Part shown: one piece after another, positions 1-8,030 of the stretch | Layout of the letters: every line of letters starts with the position of its first letter | Position numbering within the stretch: position 1 is the stretch's first letter | Program-made: the position numbers and the translations under genes | Source of the DNA: Paracoccus alcaliphilus | GTDB taxonomy: Bacteria > Pseudomonadota > Alphaproteobacteria > Rhodobacterales > Rhodobacteraceae | Length of the DNA: 64,000 bases | Direction of reading: 5' to 3' | NCBI RefSeq assembly: GCF_028553725.1 | Contig: NZ_CP067127.1 | Span: 241,819-305,818 of the forward strand | Notes under the pieces: generated by a model | The model's database searches: none | The model's input: the letters and a program-made list of their open reading frames with translations, nothing else | Told to the model about the DNA's origin: nothing

Positions 1-168
1 GCGCTCATACCAGTGCTGATACTCGCCGGCGCGGTCGCCGCTGTTCTCGCCGATCTCGAACATCGCGCTGATGAAGACCTTCACCTCGATCGGCTCGGCC
101 GATGCTGCTCCGGCAAGTGTAAGCACAACGGCCGAGGTTCCCCACAGGGTTTTCGTGAAGGTCCGCAT
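1..168 (-). CDS. purine nucleoside permease-like protein, N-terminal part (runs off the window)
   Basis: Fifty-six codons are visible from an ATG at 168, preceded by an AGGAGAG ribosome site at about 171-177. The protein starts with a Sec-type signal peptide (basic n-region, hydrophobic core, AGAASA cleavage region). The mature part begins IEVKVFISAMFEIGE, followed by GDRAGEYQHWYE, which I recognise as the opening of the NUP/purine nucleoside permease family, periplasmic proteins named for nucleoside uptake. The rest lies left of the window, so integrity cannot be judged. The family call rests on this short motif alone. Confidence 0.7.
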   Translation of the reverse strand, partial: MRTFTKTLWGTSAVVLTLAGAASAEPIEVKVFISAMFEIGENSGDRAGEYQHWYER

Positions 169-197
169 CGTCTCTCCTGTTCATTGGCATCGTGCGT

Positions 198-428
198 TCA
201 ACTCAGTGTATGCGCAACGCGGGAAGGTGCAAGCGCAGCGAGGGGCTTGCGGCGGAAGAGGACGCCAGAGGTTTCGTGACACTTGCTGAAAGCAGCCGGG
301 TATTCCGCATCCTGATCGAGATCGAAGAGCCGCAACAAGACGACGCCGATCTCGTCGCCGGTTGCATCTCGACGGTTCTGGATGAGGCTGTCCATTAGGT
401 ATTCATAAAGTTTGAGATGCTTCTTCAT
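198..428 (-). CDS. possible 76-aa hypothetical protein
   Basis: An open frame starts with a lysine-rich N-terminus (MKKHLKLYEYLMDSL) and has a mixed-charge helical first half. The second half is less protein-like. No convincing Shine-Dalgarno lies before the ATG at 428 and no family is recognised. It sits between the permease start and the AraC-type gene, all on the minus strand. It may be a gene or chance. Confidence 0.25.
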   Translation of the reverse strand: MKKHLKLYEYLMDSLIQNRRDATGDEIGVVLLRLFDLDQDAEYPAAFSKCHETSGVLFRRKPLAALAPSRVAHTLS

Positions 429-556
429 AGCGGGATTTCTGCAATGTGCAGCTGAGCAGATTCCGCGGGGTCAAAAGCGCAGAGACCGCCGCCCTACACC
501 GTGCTGCCAGGCAACATCATTCGCTGTGATCCGCAGGCGTCGCGTGAGGCCAATGA

Positions 557-1258
557 TCAGTGGCAGGCCAGGCCCCGGTAGTCGCTCGGGGACATTCCTG
601 CCCAAGCGCGGAAGGCACGGGTGAAATGGGCCGGGTCGGCGTAACCGAGGTTCTCGGCGATCATCGAGATGGAGAGCGGGCTTTCAATTAGCAGGGTTCT
701 GGCGCGTTCGTATCGCAAGGTGCCGATCAGGATGGAGAGCGTCGTGCCGTGGTCGGCGAGCCGCCGTTGCAGACTGCGGCGTGACAGACCAAGGCGGGAG
801 GCGATAGAGGCTGCGCGGGGGGCGCCCGAGAGCACGTCGATCAGCGCTGCGGCGCGGATTGTCGCGAGGCAGGCCGGGCCATGAGGCATAGCGGAGGTGG
901 CGTGGGTCGGCGCGACGAGGGCAACGGCGGGCCGCAGGGCGGCAAGAAGGACAGGTGCGAATTCGATCCCACAGGCCGCATAACCGCACCGGGTCGGCAC
1001 GCTGAATATCCGTTCAAGCCTGCGGGCACGGGGACGGTCCTGGCCAATGATGCGGATCAGGTCGGGTTGCCAATGCGCGCCAAGATAGCTGCGCAGGCAG
1101 TCGAGCAGGTAGCTCGGCTCGACGACTGAACCTGATCGGCCCGGTCGACAAGGCCGGGCCTTTCCCGAGAAAACACCGACAGCCGGAATCCACCAGGATT
1201 CCGGCACAAAGGCGTGCTCAATGTCTTGATGCCAGGTGGCGGTTGCCTGTTGTCGCAC
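557..1258 (-). CDS. AraC-family regulator, N-terminus probably missing
   Basis: The last 95 or so residues form a clear AraC DNA-binding domain with two helix-turn-helix units (SLQRRLADHGT and the signature IAENLGYADPAHFTRAFRAW). The middle part (YLGAHWQPDLIRI, CGIEFAPVLLAALRP) matches the sensor region of the OruR-like AraC group, whose members are usually near 330 residues. Here only 233 residues are open, and the first 50 do not look like the family's N-terminus. The gene therefore looks truncated or frameshifted at its 5' end (inference). No target can be named; the MDR gene at 1403-2395 lies upstream on the same strand. Confidence 0.7.
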   Translation of the reverse strand: MRQQATATWHQDIEHAFVPESWWIPAVGVFSGKARPCRPGRSGSVVEPSYLLDCLRSYLGAHWQPDLIRIIGQDRPRARRLERIFSVPTRCGYAACGIEFAPVLLAALRPAVALVAPTHATSAMPHGPACLATIRAAALIDVLSGAPRAASIASRLGLSRRSLQRRLADHGTTLSILIGTLRYERARTLLIESPLSISMIAENLGYADPAHFTRAFRAWAGMSPSDYRGLACH

Positions 1259-1402
1259 GGAGCATCGAAGGTAGAGAAGAGCCCTTTGCCGTCATTCATG
1301 CGAAGCGCTGCATCACCCCTCGTTTCGAAGCTGACAAGGTGACCTCCCCAATCCGGCCCTCGCCTTCAATGGTAGGCGAGGGGTATGCAAGCGGACCATG
1401 GA

Positions 1403-2395
1403 TCAGTCCAAGGAGACGACTATCTTTCCGATCTGCGCGTTGCTTTCGAGAAAGAGCGTCGCGTCCTGGATCTGGTCAAAGCCGAAGATCCTTGAGATCA
1501 GTGGCTCGAGTGCGCCCGACCGCAGGCCCTCGTTGATGAAATCCTTCGCCCGGTCGAGGATGGCATCATCGGAAACGATTTCCGTATAGAGATAGCCCTT
1601 CAACGTGAGGCTTTTGCCGAGAACGGCAAATTGCGGGAACGGGCCTTCGGACGTGCTGAGCGCGCCGTATTCCAGCAAGATGCCGCCGACGGACATGCAC
1701 TCGGCCAACTGCGCGATGGCAGGTCCGCCGATGGGATCGAACACCACGCGCGCGCCTTTGCCGGAAGTTATCTCGGCCACCTCTGCCGCGAGATCCATCT
1801 CCTCGGTCGGGATCACGTGATGGGCACCCGCAACGCGCAGGGCATCGGCCTTGGCGTTGCTGCGGGTCGTAGCGATCACCGTCGCTCCAACGCTGCGAGC
1901 GATCTGAATGGCGGCGATGCCGACACTGCTCGATGCCGCCGAGACGATCACGAATTCTCCGGCAGAAAGCTGCGCCTGCTCGATCAAGGCACCCCATGCT
2001 GTGACATATTGCATCCATGACGCCGCAGCCTGTTCGAAGCTCAGGTTCTCCGGGTGCCGGACCACATGGCGAGCAGGCACGTTGATGATTTCGGCATAGG
2101 TGCCCCAACGGGCCATATCCAGTGTCGGAATCACGCTGACCGCATCGCCGACGGACATTCCATCGACATTGCCGCCAAGCGCCTTGATTGTTCCTGCGGC
2201 CTCGTAGCCGAGCTGAGAGGGAAACTCTGCCTCCTGCAGATATGCGTTGCGTCGAAACATCACTTCGGCGCGGTTCAGGCCGATGGCGCGGACAGCGATC
2301 TGCACCTCATCCGCTGTCGGCGCAGGAACGTCGATATCATCAATCTGCAGCACCTCGGGCCCACCGTATTCGTGAAAACGCACTACTCTGGTCAT
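1403..2395 (-). CDS. quinone oxidoreductase-type MDR (zinc-independent) NADP-dependent oxidoreductase
   Basis: A 330-residue medium-chain dehydrogenase/reductase. The N-terminal GroES-like part carries GPEVLQIDD and IGLNRAEVMFRR. A Rossmann domain follows with SSVGIAAIQIARSVGA at about residues 155-170. There are no zinc-ligand motifs (no GHE), which fits the quinone reductase/enoyl reductase branch. Such enzymes reduce quinones or alpha,beta-unsaturated carbonyls with NAD(P)H in the cytoplasm. It is divergent from an HxlR regulator (2538) and has a paralogue on that regulator's other side (2994-4010), so an electrophile/quinone response is a reasonable inference. Length is normal for the family. 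Confidence 0.85.
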   Translation of the reverse strand: MTRVVRFHEYGGPEVLQIDDIDVPAPTADEVQIAVRAIGLNRAEVMFRRNAYLQEAEFPSQLGYEAAGTIKALGGNVDGMSVGDAVSVIPTLDMARWGTYAEIINVPARHVVRHPENLSFEQAAASWMQYVTAWGALIEQAQLSAGEFVIVSAASSSVGIAAIQIARSVGATVIATTRSNAKADALRVAGAHHVIPTEEMDLAAEVAEITSGKGARVVFDPIGGPAIAQLAECMSVGGILLEYGALSTSEGPFPQFAVLGKSLTLKGYLYTEIVSDDAILDRAKDFINEGLRSGALEPLISRIFGFDQIQDATLFLESNAQIGKIVVSLD

Positions 2396-2537
2396 GCTTC
2401 ACTCTCCTTACATGGTTCGGACCGCGCGGCATGTCGTTGCGCGGTCGGTCAGAACCATCTGGGGAGTAGCCTCCAAAGTTAAAATAGGGTAATAAACTGC
2501 ATATAGTGTCTAAAAGTATACTGTAAACGAGGCGGGC
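2396..2537. promoter_or_regulatory. divergent promoter region with inverted repeat, MDR / hxlR
   Basis: This 142-bp gap separates the divergent MDR and HxlR genes. It holds an interrupted hairpin: ATGGTTC (2412-2418) pairs with GAACCAT (2452-2458), and GACCGCGC (2420-2427) with GCGCGGTC (2439-2446). The hairpin falls in the untranslated leader of the minus-strand MDR gene. An AT-rich stretch with the palindrome AGTATACT lies near 2515 and is a plausible HxlR operator/promoter. Binding is inferred only from position and symmetry. Confidence 0.5.
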
Positions 2538-2930
2538 ATGAACAAGGATCGGAATTACGATGAGGTGCCCGGCTGCACGATGTATGCCGCGCTCAATCTC
2601 ATCAGCGGGAAATGGAAGGGCATGATCCTCTATCACCTGCTAAAGGGGACATTGCGCTTCAATGCGCTGAAGCGCGAGTTGGGCGATTGCTCACAACGGT
2701 TGCTGATCAAGCAGTTGAGGGAGTTGGAAGAAGATGGCCTTGTCGAGCGCAAGGTCTTCGCCGTCATCCCGCCTAAAGTCGAATACTCGATCAGCGAGGA
2801 AGGCCGGACCCTGGCGCCCATCCTATTCGGGCTGAGAGATTGGGGCCATGGCTGGCTGAGCCGACGCAATCTCGTGGCGCGCGACGACCATCTGGCCGAA
2901 GATCGCCCCAAGGTGGCTGCGGGGCATTGA
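2538..2930 (+). CDS. HxlR-family winged-helix regulator
   Basis: The 130-residue protein has the whole HxlR domain: ALNLISGKWKGMILYHLL, then RFNALKRELGDCSQRLLIKQLRELEEDGLV (recognition helix and start of the wing), then VEYSISEEGRTLAPIL. A cysteine at residue 13 sits just before the first helix, the place of the redox-sensing cysteine in quinone-responsive members such as QorR, YodB and HypR. Between two MDR reductase genes, it is likely to repress one or both and to be released by quinones or electrophiles (inference). Confidence 0.9.
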   Translation: MNKDRNYDEVPGCTMYAALNLISGKWKGMILYHLLKGTLRFNALKRELGDCSQRLLIKQLRELEEDGLVERKVFAVIPPKVEYSISEEGRTLAPILFGLRDWGHGWLSRRNLVARDDHLAEDRPKVAAGH

Positions 2931-2993
2931 GCCTGATTGGAAAGACACGGAACGGCAAACCATCCTTCGGGGCATCCTGGGCAAAGGAATTAC

Positions 2994-4010
2994 ATGGGCA
3001 TTGACAAAATCGGTGAACGCGTCGTGCGCGTCCATGCTACCGGCGGACCAGAGGTTCTGCGCATCGACCATATCCCGGCAGCCCCGCCCGGACCTGGCGA
3101 AATCGGCATTCGAGTTGCTGCCATCGGACTGAACCGGGCTGACGTCATGTTCCGCCGTAATACCTATATCGAAAAGCCGGTGCTGCCATCGCGCCTTGGC
3201 TTCGAGGCAGCGGGGCGGGTGAGCGCCATCGGCGCGGGCGTCGAAGGGTTCCATATCGGTCAGAGGGTCAGTGTTGTGCCCGGCGCGCCACTCGGGGCGC
3301 ATGGCACCTGCGCGGATTGGGTCAATGTCCCGGCCTCGCGGATCCTGCCTTGCCCCGACGACTTCAGTGATGTGCAGGCTGCCGCGCTCTGGATGTCCTA
3401 CGGCACGCCCTATGGTGCGCTGATCGAGGTTTGCCGCATTCGCGCGGGCCAGCGCGTGCTGATCACTGCGGCGAACTCGACGGTGGGTCTAGCCGCGATC
3501 CAGATCTGCCGCGCCGCAGGTGCGAGCCCGATTGGCACCGTGCTGGACGAAAACTTGCGCCTGCCGATGCTGGAAGCCGGTGCGGAAGCCGTGATCGTGA
3601 CGAAAAGAGAGGGGCTTGCGCAAGGCATGGCACGAGCAGCCCCGGACGGGATCGACGCGGCCTTCGATGCGGTCGGTGGTCCGCAGGTCGCCGAGATCGC
3701 TGAGGCAACCCGCCCGCGCGGCACCATCGTTATTCACGGTTCGCTCAGTAATGAGCCGACGCCCTTTCCGCTGAAAATTGCCCTGCGCAGGAACCTGTCC
3801 CTGCGCGGCTATTACTATACCGAGGTGACTGACGATCCGGAGGCCCTGTCTCGCGCGCAAAGTTTCCTTACCACGGGCATTGCTTCGGGGCTCATCGCTC
3901 CGCGGATAGATCGCTGCTTTTCCCTCGATCAGATCGCGCAAGCGCATAGCTACCTAGAAAGCAGCCAGCAATTCGGCAAAGTCGTGGTCTTGACGCAGCC
4001 CAAGAGCTGA
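2994..4010 (+). CDS. second quinone oxidoreductase-type MDR protein
   Basis: A 338-residue zinc-independent MDR, clearly a paralogue of the protein at 1403-2395 (shared GLNRADVMFRRN, TVGLAAIQICRAAGA, FGKVVVL ending). I chose the ATG at 2994 because AAAGGA stands just upstream and the N-terminus then aligns with the paralogue; the open frame itself extends back to 2937. It follows hxlR by 63 bp on the same strand and is probably co-transcribed with it. Predicted role: NAD(P)H-dependent reduction of quinones or unsaturated carbonyls. No zinc ligands are seen. Confidence 0.85.
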   Translation: MGIDKIGERVVRVHATGGPEVLRIDHIPAAPPGPGEIGIRVAAIGLNRADVMFRRNTYIEKPVLPSRLGFEAAGRVSAIGAGVEGFHIGQRVSVVPGAPLGAHGTCADWVNVPASRILPCPDDFSDVQAAALWMSYGTPYGALIEVCRIRAGQRVLITAANSTVGLAAIQICRAAGASPIGTVLDENLRLPMLEAGAEAVIVTKREGLAQGMARAAPDGIDAAFDAVGGPQVAEIAEATRPRGTIVIHGSLSNEPTPFPLKIALRRNLSLRGYYYTEVTDDPEALSRAQSFLTTGIASGLIAPRIDRCFSLDQIAQAHSYLESSQQFGKVVVLTQPKS

Positions 4011-4143
4011 GCAGATGCCTTGCATGTGATTTCAGCGATCACTCTCGGGATCAAGGCTCGAAGCTGAGGTCAATAGCGTCTGCTTGGAGTTCGCCATGCG
4101 GCCGCAGCAAGACCCTACCTGCTGCGGCAGCAAACGTCTGCTT

Positions 4144-4340
4144 CGTCCCGCATAGCTGCCGTCCCGGCGCATCGACTCGCAAAGCGCGTAGTAGACGCTA
4201 AGCCGCACCTAACTGGTTTACTGGCCTCGTGGAAAGACAACGAATCACCGGCTTAGAGTCGCACCACCGATACGGGTGCCGCACGACAAACAGGCATCAT
4301 GGTTGAAGGGAGACCGCACTTTTCGGGGCTCTTTGCACCG
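4144..4340. repeat. 197-bp imperfect direct repeat, copy A
   Basis: This stretch aligns without gaps, at roughly 85-90 percent identity by eye, with 8707-8903 in the same orientation. Long identical blocks include ACTGGCCTCGTGGAAAGACA and GCCGCACGACAAACAGGCA. It follows the stop of the MDR gene and overlaps no convincing gene. I do not recognise the family; it could be a remnant of a mobile element. The surrounding 4011-4143 and 4341-4676 hold nothing I can support. Confidence 0.8.
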
Positions 4341-4676
4341 CTTACGCTTCATAGGGACTGGGTGTCCGCTTTGGACTGATTCCGCAGCTGCCATGCCGCA
4401 CCACGGTCAGGCCGCGCTCCGCCCTTGTTGTCTCCGTCACTCGCAGCAACAGCGAAGGCGAGAACGGCACTTCTGGAGCTACTGGCGCCGAATGTCATGC
4501 AACCGGGTGCCGAAGCTGTACGCAACCGAGTGCCGAACCAACTGAGAACCAGCAGGGGCAACCCGAGTCGCTCAGAGAGCCGTTCTTTCTCGCATCTCGC
4601 TCGGACGACAGCAAAGCGGCGAGGTTTCCCCCGCCGCGCAGTCGTGCATTTCGGCAATGATGGGATTGCCTGTCGC

Positions 4677-4838
4677 TCAGCCCGGAAGGCGGGACTTGCG
4701 TTGTTCCTCACTGGCCGCGGCATCCTTGCCCGGTTCGGCCTGCTGGGGCTCGTCGCCCAATTTTCCGGGCGCAGACTCGTTCTGCTGAGCCTGTTCGGGT
4801 TTCGAGGAATTTTCCTGATTGGTCTTGTCGGCACCCAT
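4677..4838 (-). CDS. 53-aa hydrophilic hypothetical protein
   Basis: Translation from the ATG at 4838, preceded by a good GGAGGA site, gives a 53-residue protein made almost entirely of Q, E, K, P, S, A, G and N (for example NSSKPEQAQQNE). It is presumably disordered. An in-frame ATG 15 bp further upstream lies within the ribosome-site region and is less likely to be the start. No family recognised. Several such small soluble proteins occur in this replicon (compare 28903-29145). Confidence 0.55.
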   Translation of the reverse strand: MGADKTNQENSSKPEQAQQNESAPGKLGDEPQQAEPGKDAAASEEQRKSRLPG

Positions 4839-5010
4839 GGTTGGGTCCTCCATATCGCGGGGCGGACAATACCGTCCCGTCGATACAGATATAGGTTCGC
4901 GCATCGCCGAATACATCCGGCTGGCGGCAACTATCGCGCAGGGCTCGGGGAACGTGGGGAACTTGCCCCTCCTGCCACGCCGCGAGACGCAAGGGCGCGA
5001 CATGGATGTT

Positions 5011-5043
5011 ATTCGGGCCGCTCATGAAAGAAGCGGCCCGAAT
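5011..5043. terminator. perfect 12-bp stem-loop (terminator-like)
   Basis: ATTCGGGCCGCT (5011-5022) and AGCGGCCCGAAT (5032-5043) form a perfect stem with a 9-nt loop, 16 nt after the stop of the minus-strand gene at 5060-5212. No strong U-tract follows on either strand, so it may be a weak or bidirectional terminator or an mRNA-stabilising hairpin. Confidence 0.6.
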
Positions 5044-5059
5044 GCGCACGGAAGTGCCG

Positions 5060-5212
5060 TTACGCCGAGAAATAGTGCCAGCTTTCGGCCTTGGGTTCAG
5101 CCGAACCGACGCGGCCATAGACCTCTGCAAGCATCGCGGAAACAGCCGTGAAGATGGCCAGGATGGCAGCGCGGGGACCCGAGGCGCGGCGTTGCATGGT
5201 TGCGGTCGTCAT
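5060..5212 (-). CDS. 50-aa hypothetical protein with one hydrophobic segment
   Basis: The start ATG at 5212 has a strong AAGGAGGG ribosome site 8 nt upstream. The 50-residue product has a basic N-terminus (MQRRASGPR) followed by a hydrophobic stretch AAILAIFTAVSAMLAEVYG, compatible with a single membrane segment or signal anchor. It ends KAESWHYFSA and is followed directly by the hairpin at 5011-5043. I recognise no family, but ribosome site, size and terminator support a real gene. Confidence 0.6.
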   Translation of the reverse strand: MTTATMQRRASGPRAAILAIFTAVSAMLAEVYGRVGSAEPKAESWHYFSA

Positions 5213-5298
5213 GGTTTAACCCTCCTTCAGTTTCGCAGGCCTGTGGAAGATGATGTGGCCTGCCTTCTCTATGGTATATGGTATCCCACGAATGAATT

Positions 5299-5778
5299 GT
5301 GAAGGGACAATTCTGCATTGCGGCATTGCACGGAGCGCATGGCTCGATCAGCGTCCTTGCTTACCCTCATGCCTTCCGCCCGCATCCGGGGCGGCTGAAC
5401 CTGTCGACCGGGCTGGTGGCGCTGGCGTTGCTGGGCGAGGTGGTCGATCTGTCGCCCGCCGTCACCGCCTTGCTGTGGGCCGCTGCCTTTCTGTTGTGGC
5501 TGGCCGATTACTGGCCCGCTTCGCTGGTCCGGGTTTCTGTCTCATCGTCGCGTCTCGGTGGTTGCGATAGGCCAGAAGCCTTCCGTTACAAAATCAACTC
5601 GGCTGTTCCAGGGGCACTGACGGGGGACAACCGGATTCGCCCCCGCTGCCGAACCCTCCGGCAGGCCGGCAGGTGCCATCGGCCGCAAACTGCCCAAGGC
5701 GACGTGCAAATGGCAGGGTTGTGTCGGCGAAGGCCCGATTGTGATATGAAGCGCGACATATGCGACTTTTTCGAATGA
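5299..5778 (+). pseudogene. NnrS-like membrane protein remnant
   Basis: The open frame has a GTG at 5299. Between about 5380 and 5517 it encodes two probable membrane segments (STGLVALALLGEVVDL and VTALLWAAAFLLWLADYWP) that recall part of NnrS-family heme/copper membrane proteins linked to nitrogen-oxide metabolism. The residues before and after do not continue the family, and the rest is not protein-like, so this looks like a fragment joined to unrelated DNA. The family call is tentative. Confidence 0.35.
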
Positions 5779-5791
5779 AGAGGAGGTCCCA

Positions 5792-6127
5792 TTGCGCCTG
5801 ACCACACTTGGCCTCATGTCAATGATCGCAGCGGCCGGTTGTCACCTGCCGGCCCAGGCTGATGAACCGCTTTTCGATGAAGCGACCGAGAGCGATGATC
5901 GGCTGAAGGAACTTCATCATGATGCCGGCGATCTCTGCCTCAGGAACCCGAGCCGCGACGTCGAGGTCGTCGTCGCCTGCAAGGCGATGATCATCTACGG
6001 GCTGGCGCTGAACGAACGGGGCTGGTGCCACGGTCGTCACGACGAGGCCAATGCCGAGAAGGACTGGCATATCTGCGAGAGCGGTTCCAACAGGTTCTCA
6101 CTCGATCATCTGACGGATTTCCAGTGA
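5792..6127 (+). CDS. secreted 111-aa hypothetical protein, TTG start
   Basis: The start is a TTG at 5792, chosen because AGGAGG lies at the right distance and because it gives a clean signal peptide (hydrophobic core LGLMSMIAAAGCHL, then PAQADEP). The AAAGC segment could alternatively be a lipobox. The mature part has an acidic stretch (DEATESDDRLKELHHDAGD) and four cysteines (LCLRN, VACK, WCHG, HICES), which suggests a periplasmic disulfide-bonded protein. It is followed 8 bp later by a small membrane protein gene. Family unknown. Confidence 0.65.
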   Translation: MRLTTLGLMSMIAAAGCHLPAQADEPLFDEATESDDRLKELHHDAGDLCLRNPSRDVEVVVACKAMIIYGLALNERGWCHGRHDEANAEKDWHICESGSNRFSLDHLTDFQ

Positions 6128-6135
6128 GGCACGCC

Positions 6136-6387
6136 ATGCTGAAGAAAATCGCGCTCCTTCTCGTCGGGCTGGTCGTGCTTGTTCCGGCATGTGGGCTGCT
6201 GGGCTATGCCATCGGCTATCTCATCTCGATGTTCATCTACTCCGCGACTCTCGAACCTCATAGCTACGAACTGGACCGCGATCTCTTCGCTGCCGTCTAT
6301 GGCATCATGTTCATCGGCAGTTTCCTCTATGTCGTCGCGGCAGGCTACGCGATCTTCCGGTTCGTTCGGGGCTTGCGGAAAGGCTGA
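6136..6387 (+). CDS. 83-aa membrane protein, two TM segments
   Basis: Starting at the ATG at 6136, the protein has two long hydrophobic helices (IALLLVGLVVLVPACGLLGYAIG and IMFIGSFLYVVAAGYAIF) joined by a polar loop with EPHSYELDRD, and ends in a basic tail RFVRGLRKG. It lies 8 bp after the secreted protein gene and is probably co-transcribed. Family not recognised. Confidence 0.6.
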   Translation: MLKKIALLLVGLVVLVPACGLLGYAIGYLISMFIYSATLEPHSYELDRDLFAAVYGIMFIGSFLYVVAAGYAIFRFVRGLRKG

Positions 6388-6498
6388 CCGAACTGGCACG
6401 ACCTGCCTTCCCATGCGGGCGACATGCTCCACATCGACCGTGATCGGACCGGCATCGCGCCGGGATGATTGATCCGCGCCAGCCTGATTCAGATGCCG

Positions 6499-6912
6499 TT
6501 ACTGCGCCTGAATGGATTCCAGATATTTGGCAAGTTCCACTAACCGCTCCGGCATCGGGGAGGGAGTACCGTCACCTGTGTCATAGGGAACCGGCGGGCT
6601 GTCGAGAGCTTCGGCAAATTCGGGCATCGTACGATCACTGGAGCCCATGGTGTAGCCATGGATTTTCCCCATGATCTGTAGTCGCGGGAATGTTCCGCCA
6701 TTCCGTTGAGCGATTAGCGTCAGGTCGCTTGGTTTCGGCTCCATTCCGCCAGATGCGGGACCATCTCCGCGACCGGATGCGCCGTGGCAACTGGCACAAT
6801 ATACGGCGTAATCATCGTTAACGGTGTTCTGCGCAGGCTCCGGGGCACATGCCATCACCAGTACAGTTGTTGTTATCGCGATGCTGAGCGCAGGGCCCTT
6901 CTTGCCGATCAT
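6499..6912 (-). CDS. c-type cytochrome lipoprotein
   Basis: With the start at 6912 (GGGAG site just upstream; a longer frame starts at 6942), the protein is 137 residues. It opens with a lipoprotein signal whose lipobox is VMAC. It carries one heme-attachment motif CASCH (YAVYCASCHGASGRGDG) and a later IMGKIHGYTMGSSDRTMPEF in which a methionine can be the distal heme ligand. It is therefore a membrane-anchored periplasmic monoheme cytochrome c of class I type. Electron partner unknown. Confidence 0.85.
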   Translation of the reverse strand: MIGKKGPALSIAITTTVLVMACAPEPAQNTVNDDYAVYCASCHGASGRGDGPASGGMEPKPSDLTLIAQRNGGTFPRLQIMGKIHGYTMGSSDRTMPEFAEALDSPPVPYDTGDGTPSPMPERLVELAKYLESIQAQ

Positions 6913-7047
6913 TTCTTGCTCCCATTCAGGTGGCTTGTTCATGGCAATTGCACAATGCCGCGGCCTGAAGCAATTCGCCAGTCACTGTTAAGCCACGTTT
7001 CCCGCAATTCGTCACGAGGTCACCGACCTGCAGCGTCATTGTTGATG

Positions 7048-7278
7048 TCATACAGCTTCAGCTTCTCCCACACTCCCAAGGAGAGGTTTCTGTGTCGGGG
7101 GCATCCGGATTGTACATTTTTGACAGATATTCTGTCCATTTGGCGCCTTTACCTCGCGGAACAGGAAATGTGCGACGGCAGCCCGGCCTTGGCTGAACAC
7201 CCCGCCCCCCTCGAAAGATGCCCCGGCCTGCCCCATCGCCTCGCCAAGCCGCGCCAACGCACCGAAACTCAAGATCAA
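7048..7278 (-). pseudogene. ACT-domain-like protein, 3'-truncated
   Basis: Read from a TTG at 7278, the first 40 residues (LARLGEAMGQAGASFEGGGVF, AVAHFLFRE) recall small amino-acid-binding ACT-domain proteins. After FLFRE the sequence stops looking like the family, so the gene appears cut at about 7150. The TTG overlaps the TGA of the upstream monooxygenase gene, pointing to a former translationally coupled operon. Confidence 0.4.
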
Positions 7279-7637
7279 ATATGGTCGGGGGCCGCTTTGT
7301 GGATCGCGCGGCTATCAGACGGAGCCTCTTTTCGAGAGTTCATGCTGTAGTCCCGCGTCACCGCCGCGATCCGCAGATGGTAATCGGCAAAGACGTGATT
7401 CCGGCCCGCAGCCTGCACGCGCCGATGTGCAGGCAGGTTACGCCAAGCCGCGACCGCTGCTTCGTCGCGCCAGAACGACAGTGACAGAACCTTGTCAAGG
7501 TTTGTGAGGCTCTGGAAACGCTCGATGGATATGAAGCCGTCAAGGTCCGCCAGCAGCGGGCGCAGTTCCGCAGCCAGATCGAGATATTCGGCCTGCGCCT
7601 CGCCGGGAACCCACGCCTCGAAAATGACGGCAATCAT
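7275..7637 (-). CDS. antibiotic biosynthesis monooxygenase (ABM) domain protein
   Basis: A 120-residue protein with the ABM ferredoxin-like fold pattern: VIFEAWVPGEAQAEYLDLAAEL, then LDGFISIERFQS, then VLSLSFWRDEAAVAAWRN. Members are small cofactor-free monooxygenases or heme/quinone-handling enzymes. Its ATG overlaps the stop of the NIPSNAP gene by 4 nt, so the two are translationally coupled. The divergent ArsR-like regulator at 8031 probably controls them. Substrate unknown. Confidence 0.8.
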   Translation of the reverse strand: MIAVIFEAWVPGEAQAEYLDLAAELRPLLADLDGFISIERFQSLTNLDKVLSLSFWRDEAAVAAWRNLPAHRRVQAAGRNHVFADYHLRIAAVTRDYSMNSRKEAPSDSRAIHKAAPDHI

Positions 7638-7957
7638 GAGCGAACCCCATGCGGTGCCGAGGCCAGTTTTACGAACAGGCGGTTTTCACGACGGATGAAG
7701 CCTTCACGTTTGGCAAACTCGTAATTCTCGCATCCCAGAGGATCAGCCGCCAGACGGGTGCGGTAGGCTTCGTAATCCGCCAGGGATGGCAGCGAATAGA
7801 TACCATAGGCCGTCGAGGTGGAGCCTTCATGCGGGGCGAAATAGCCGATCAGTTCAGCCCCGCATCGCGGGCTGCATTCCCCCCAGTTGCGGGCATATTG
7901 CGCGAACAATTCGCTCCGGTTCGGGTCGATGTCATAGGTGATAACGCAGGTAATCAT
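7634..7957 (-). CDS. NIPSNAP-family protein
   Basis: The 107-residue protein (MITCVITYDIDPNRSELFAQYA, LIGYFAPHEGSTSTAYGIYSLPSLADYEAYRTRL) matches the NIPSNAP dimeric alpha-beta barrel family, related in fold to ABM monooxygenases. It is first in a two- or three-gene operon. The start at 7957 lies 53 bp from the palindrome at 8011-8030. Role unknown; the family is often found with redox or detoxification genes. Confidence 0.8.
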   Translation of the reverse strand: MITCVITYDIDPNRSELFAQYARNWGECSPRCGAELIGYFAPHEGSTSTAYGIYSLPSLADYEAYRTRLAADPLGCENYEFAKREGFIRRENRLFVKLASAPHGVRS

Positions 7958-8010
7958 GGGTCTTTGCCTTTCTTGCTGACACCGGACTTAGCCGATTGGA
8001 GGCATCGAAA

Positions 8011-8030
8011 GGTTCGGTTAAGATCGAACC
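8011..8030. promoter_or_regulatory. palindromic operator candidate abutting the ArsR-like start
   Basis: GGTTCG (8011-8016) and CGAACC (8025-8030) are exact inverted arms around an 8-bp centre. The second arm touches the ATG at 8031, leaving no room for a ribosome site. This suggests an autoregulatory operator and possibly a leaderless mRNA. The same site faces the divergent NIPSNAP operon. Confidence 0.55.
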
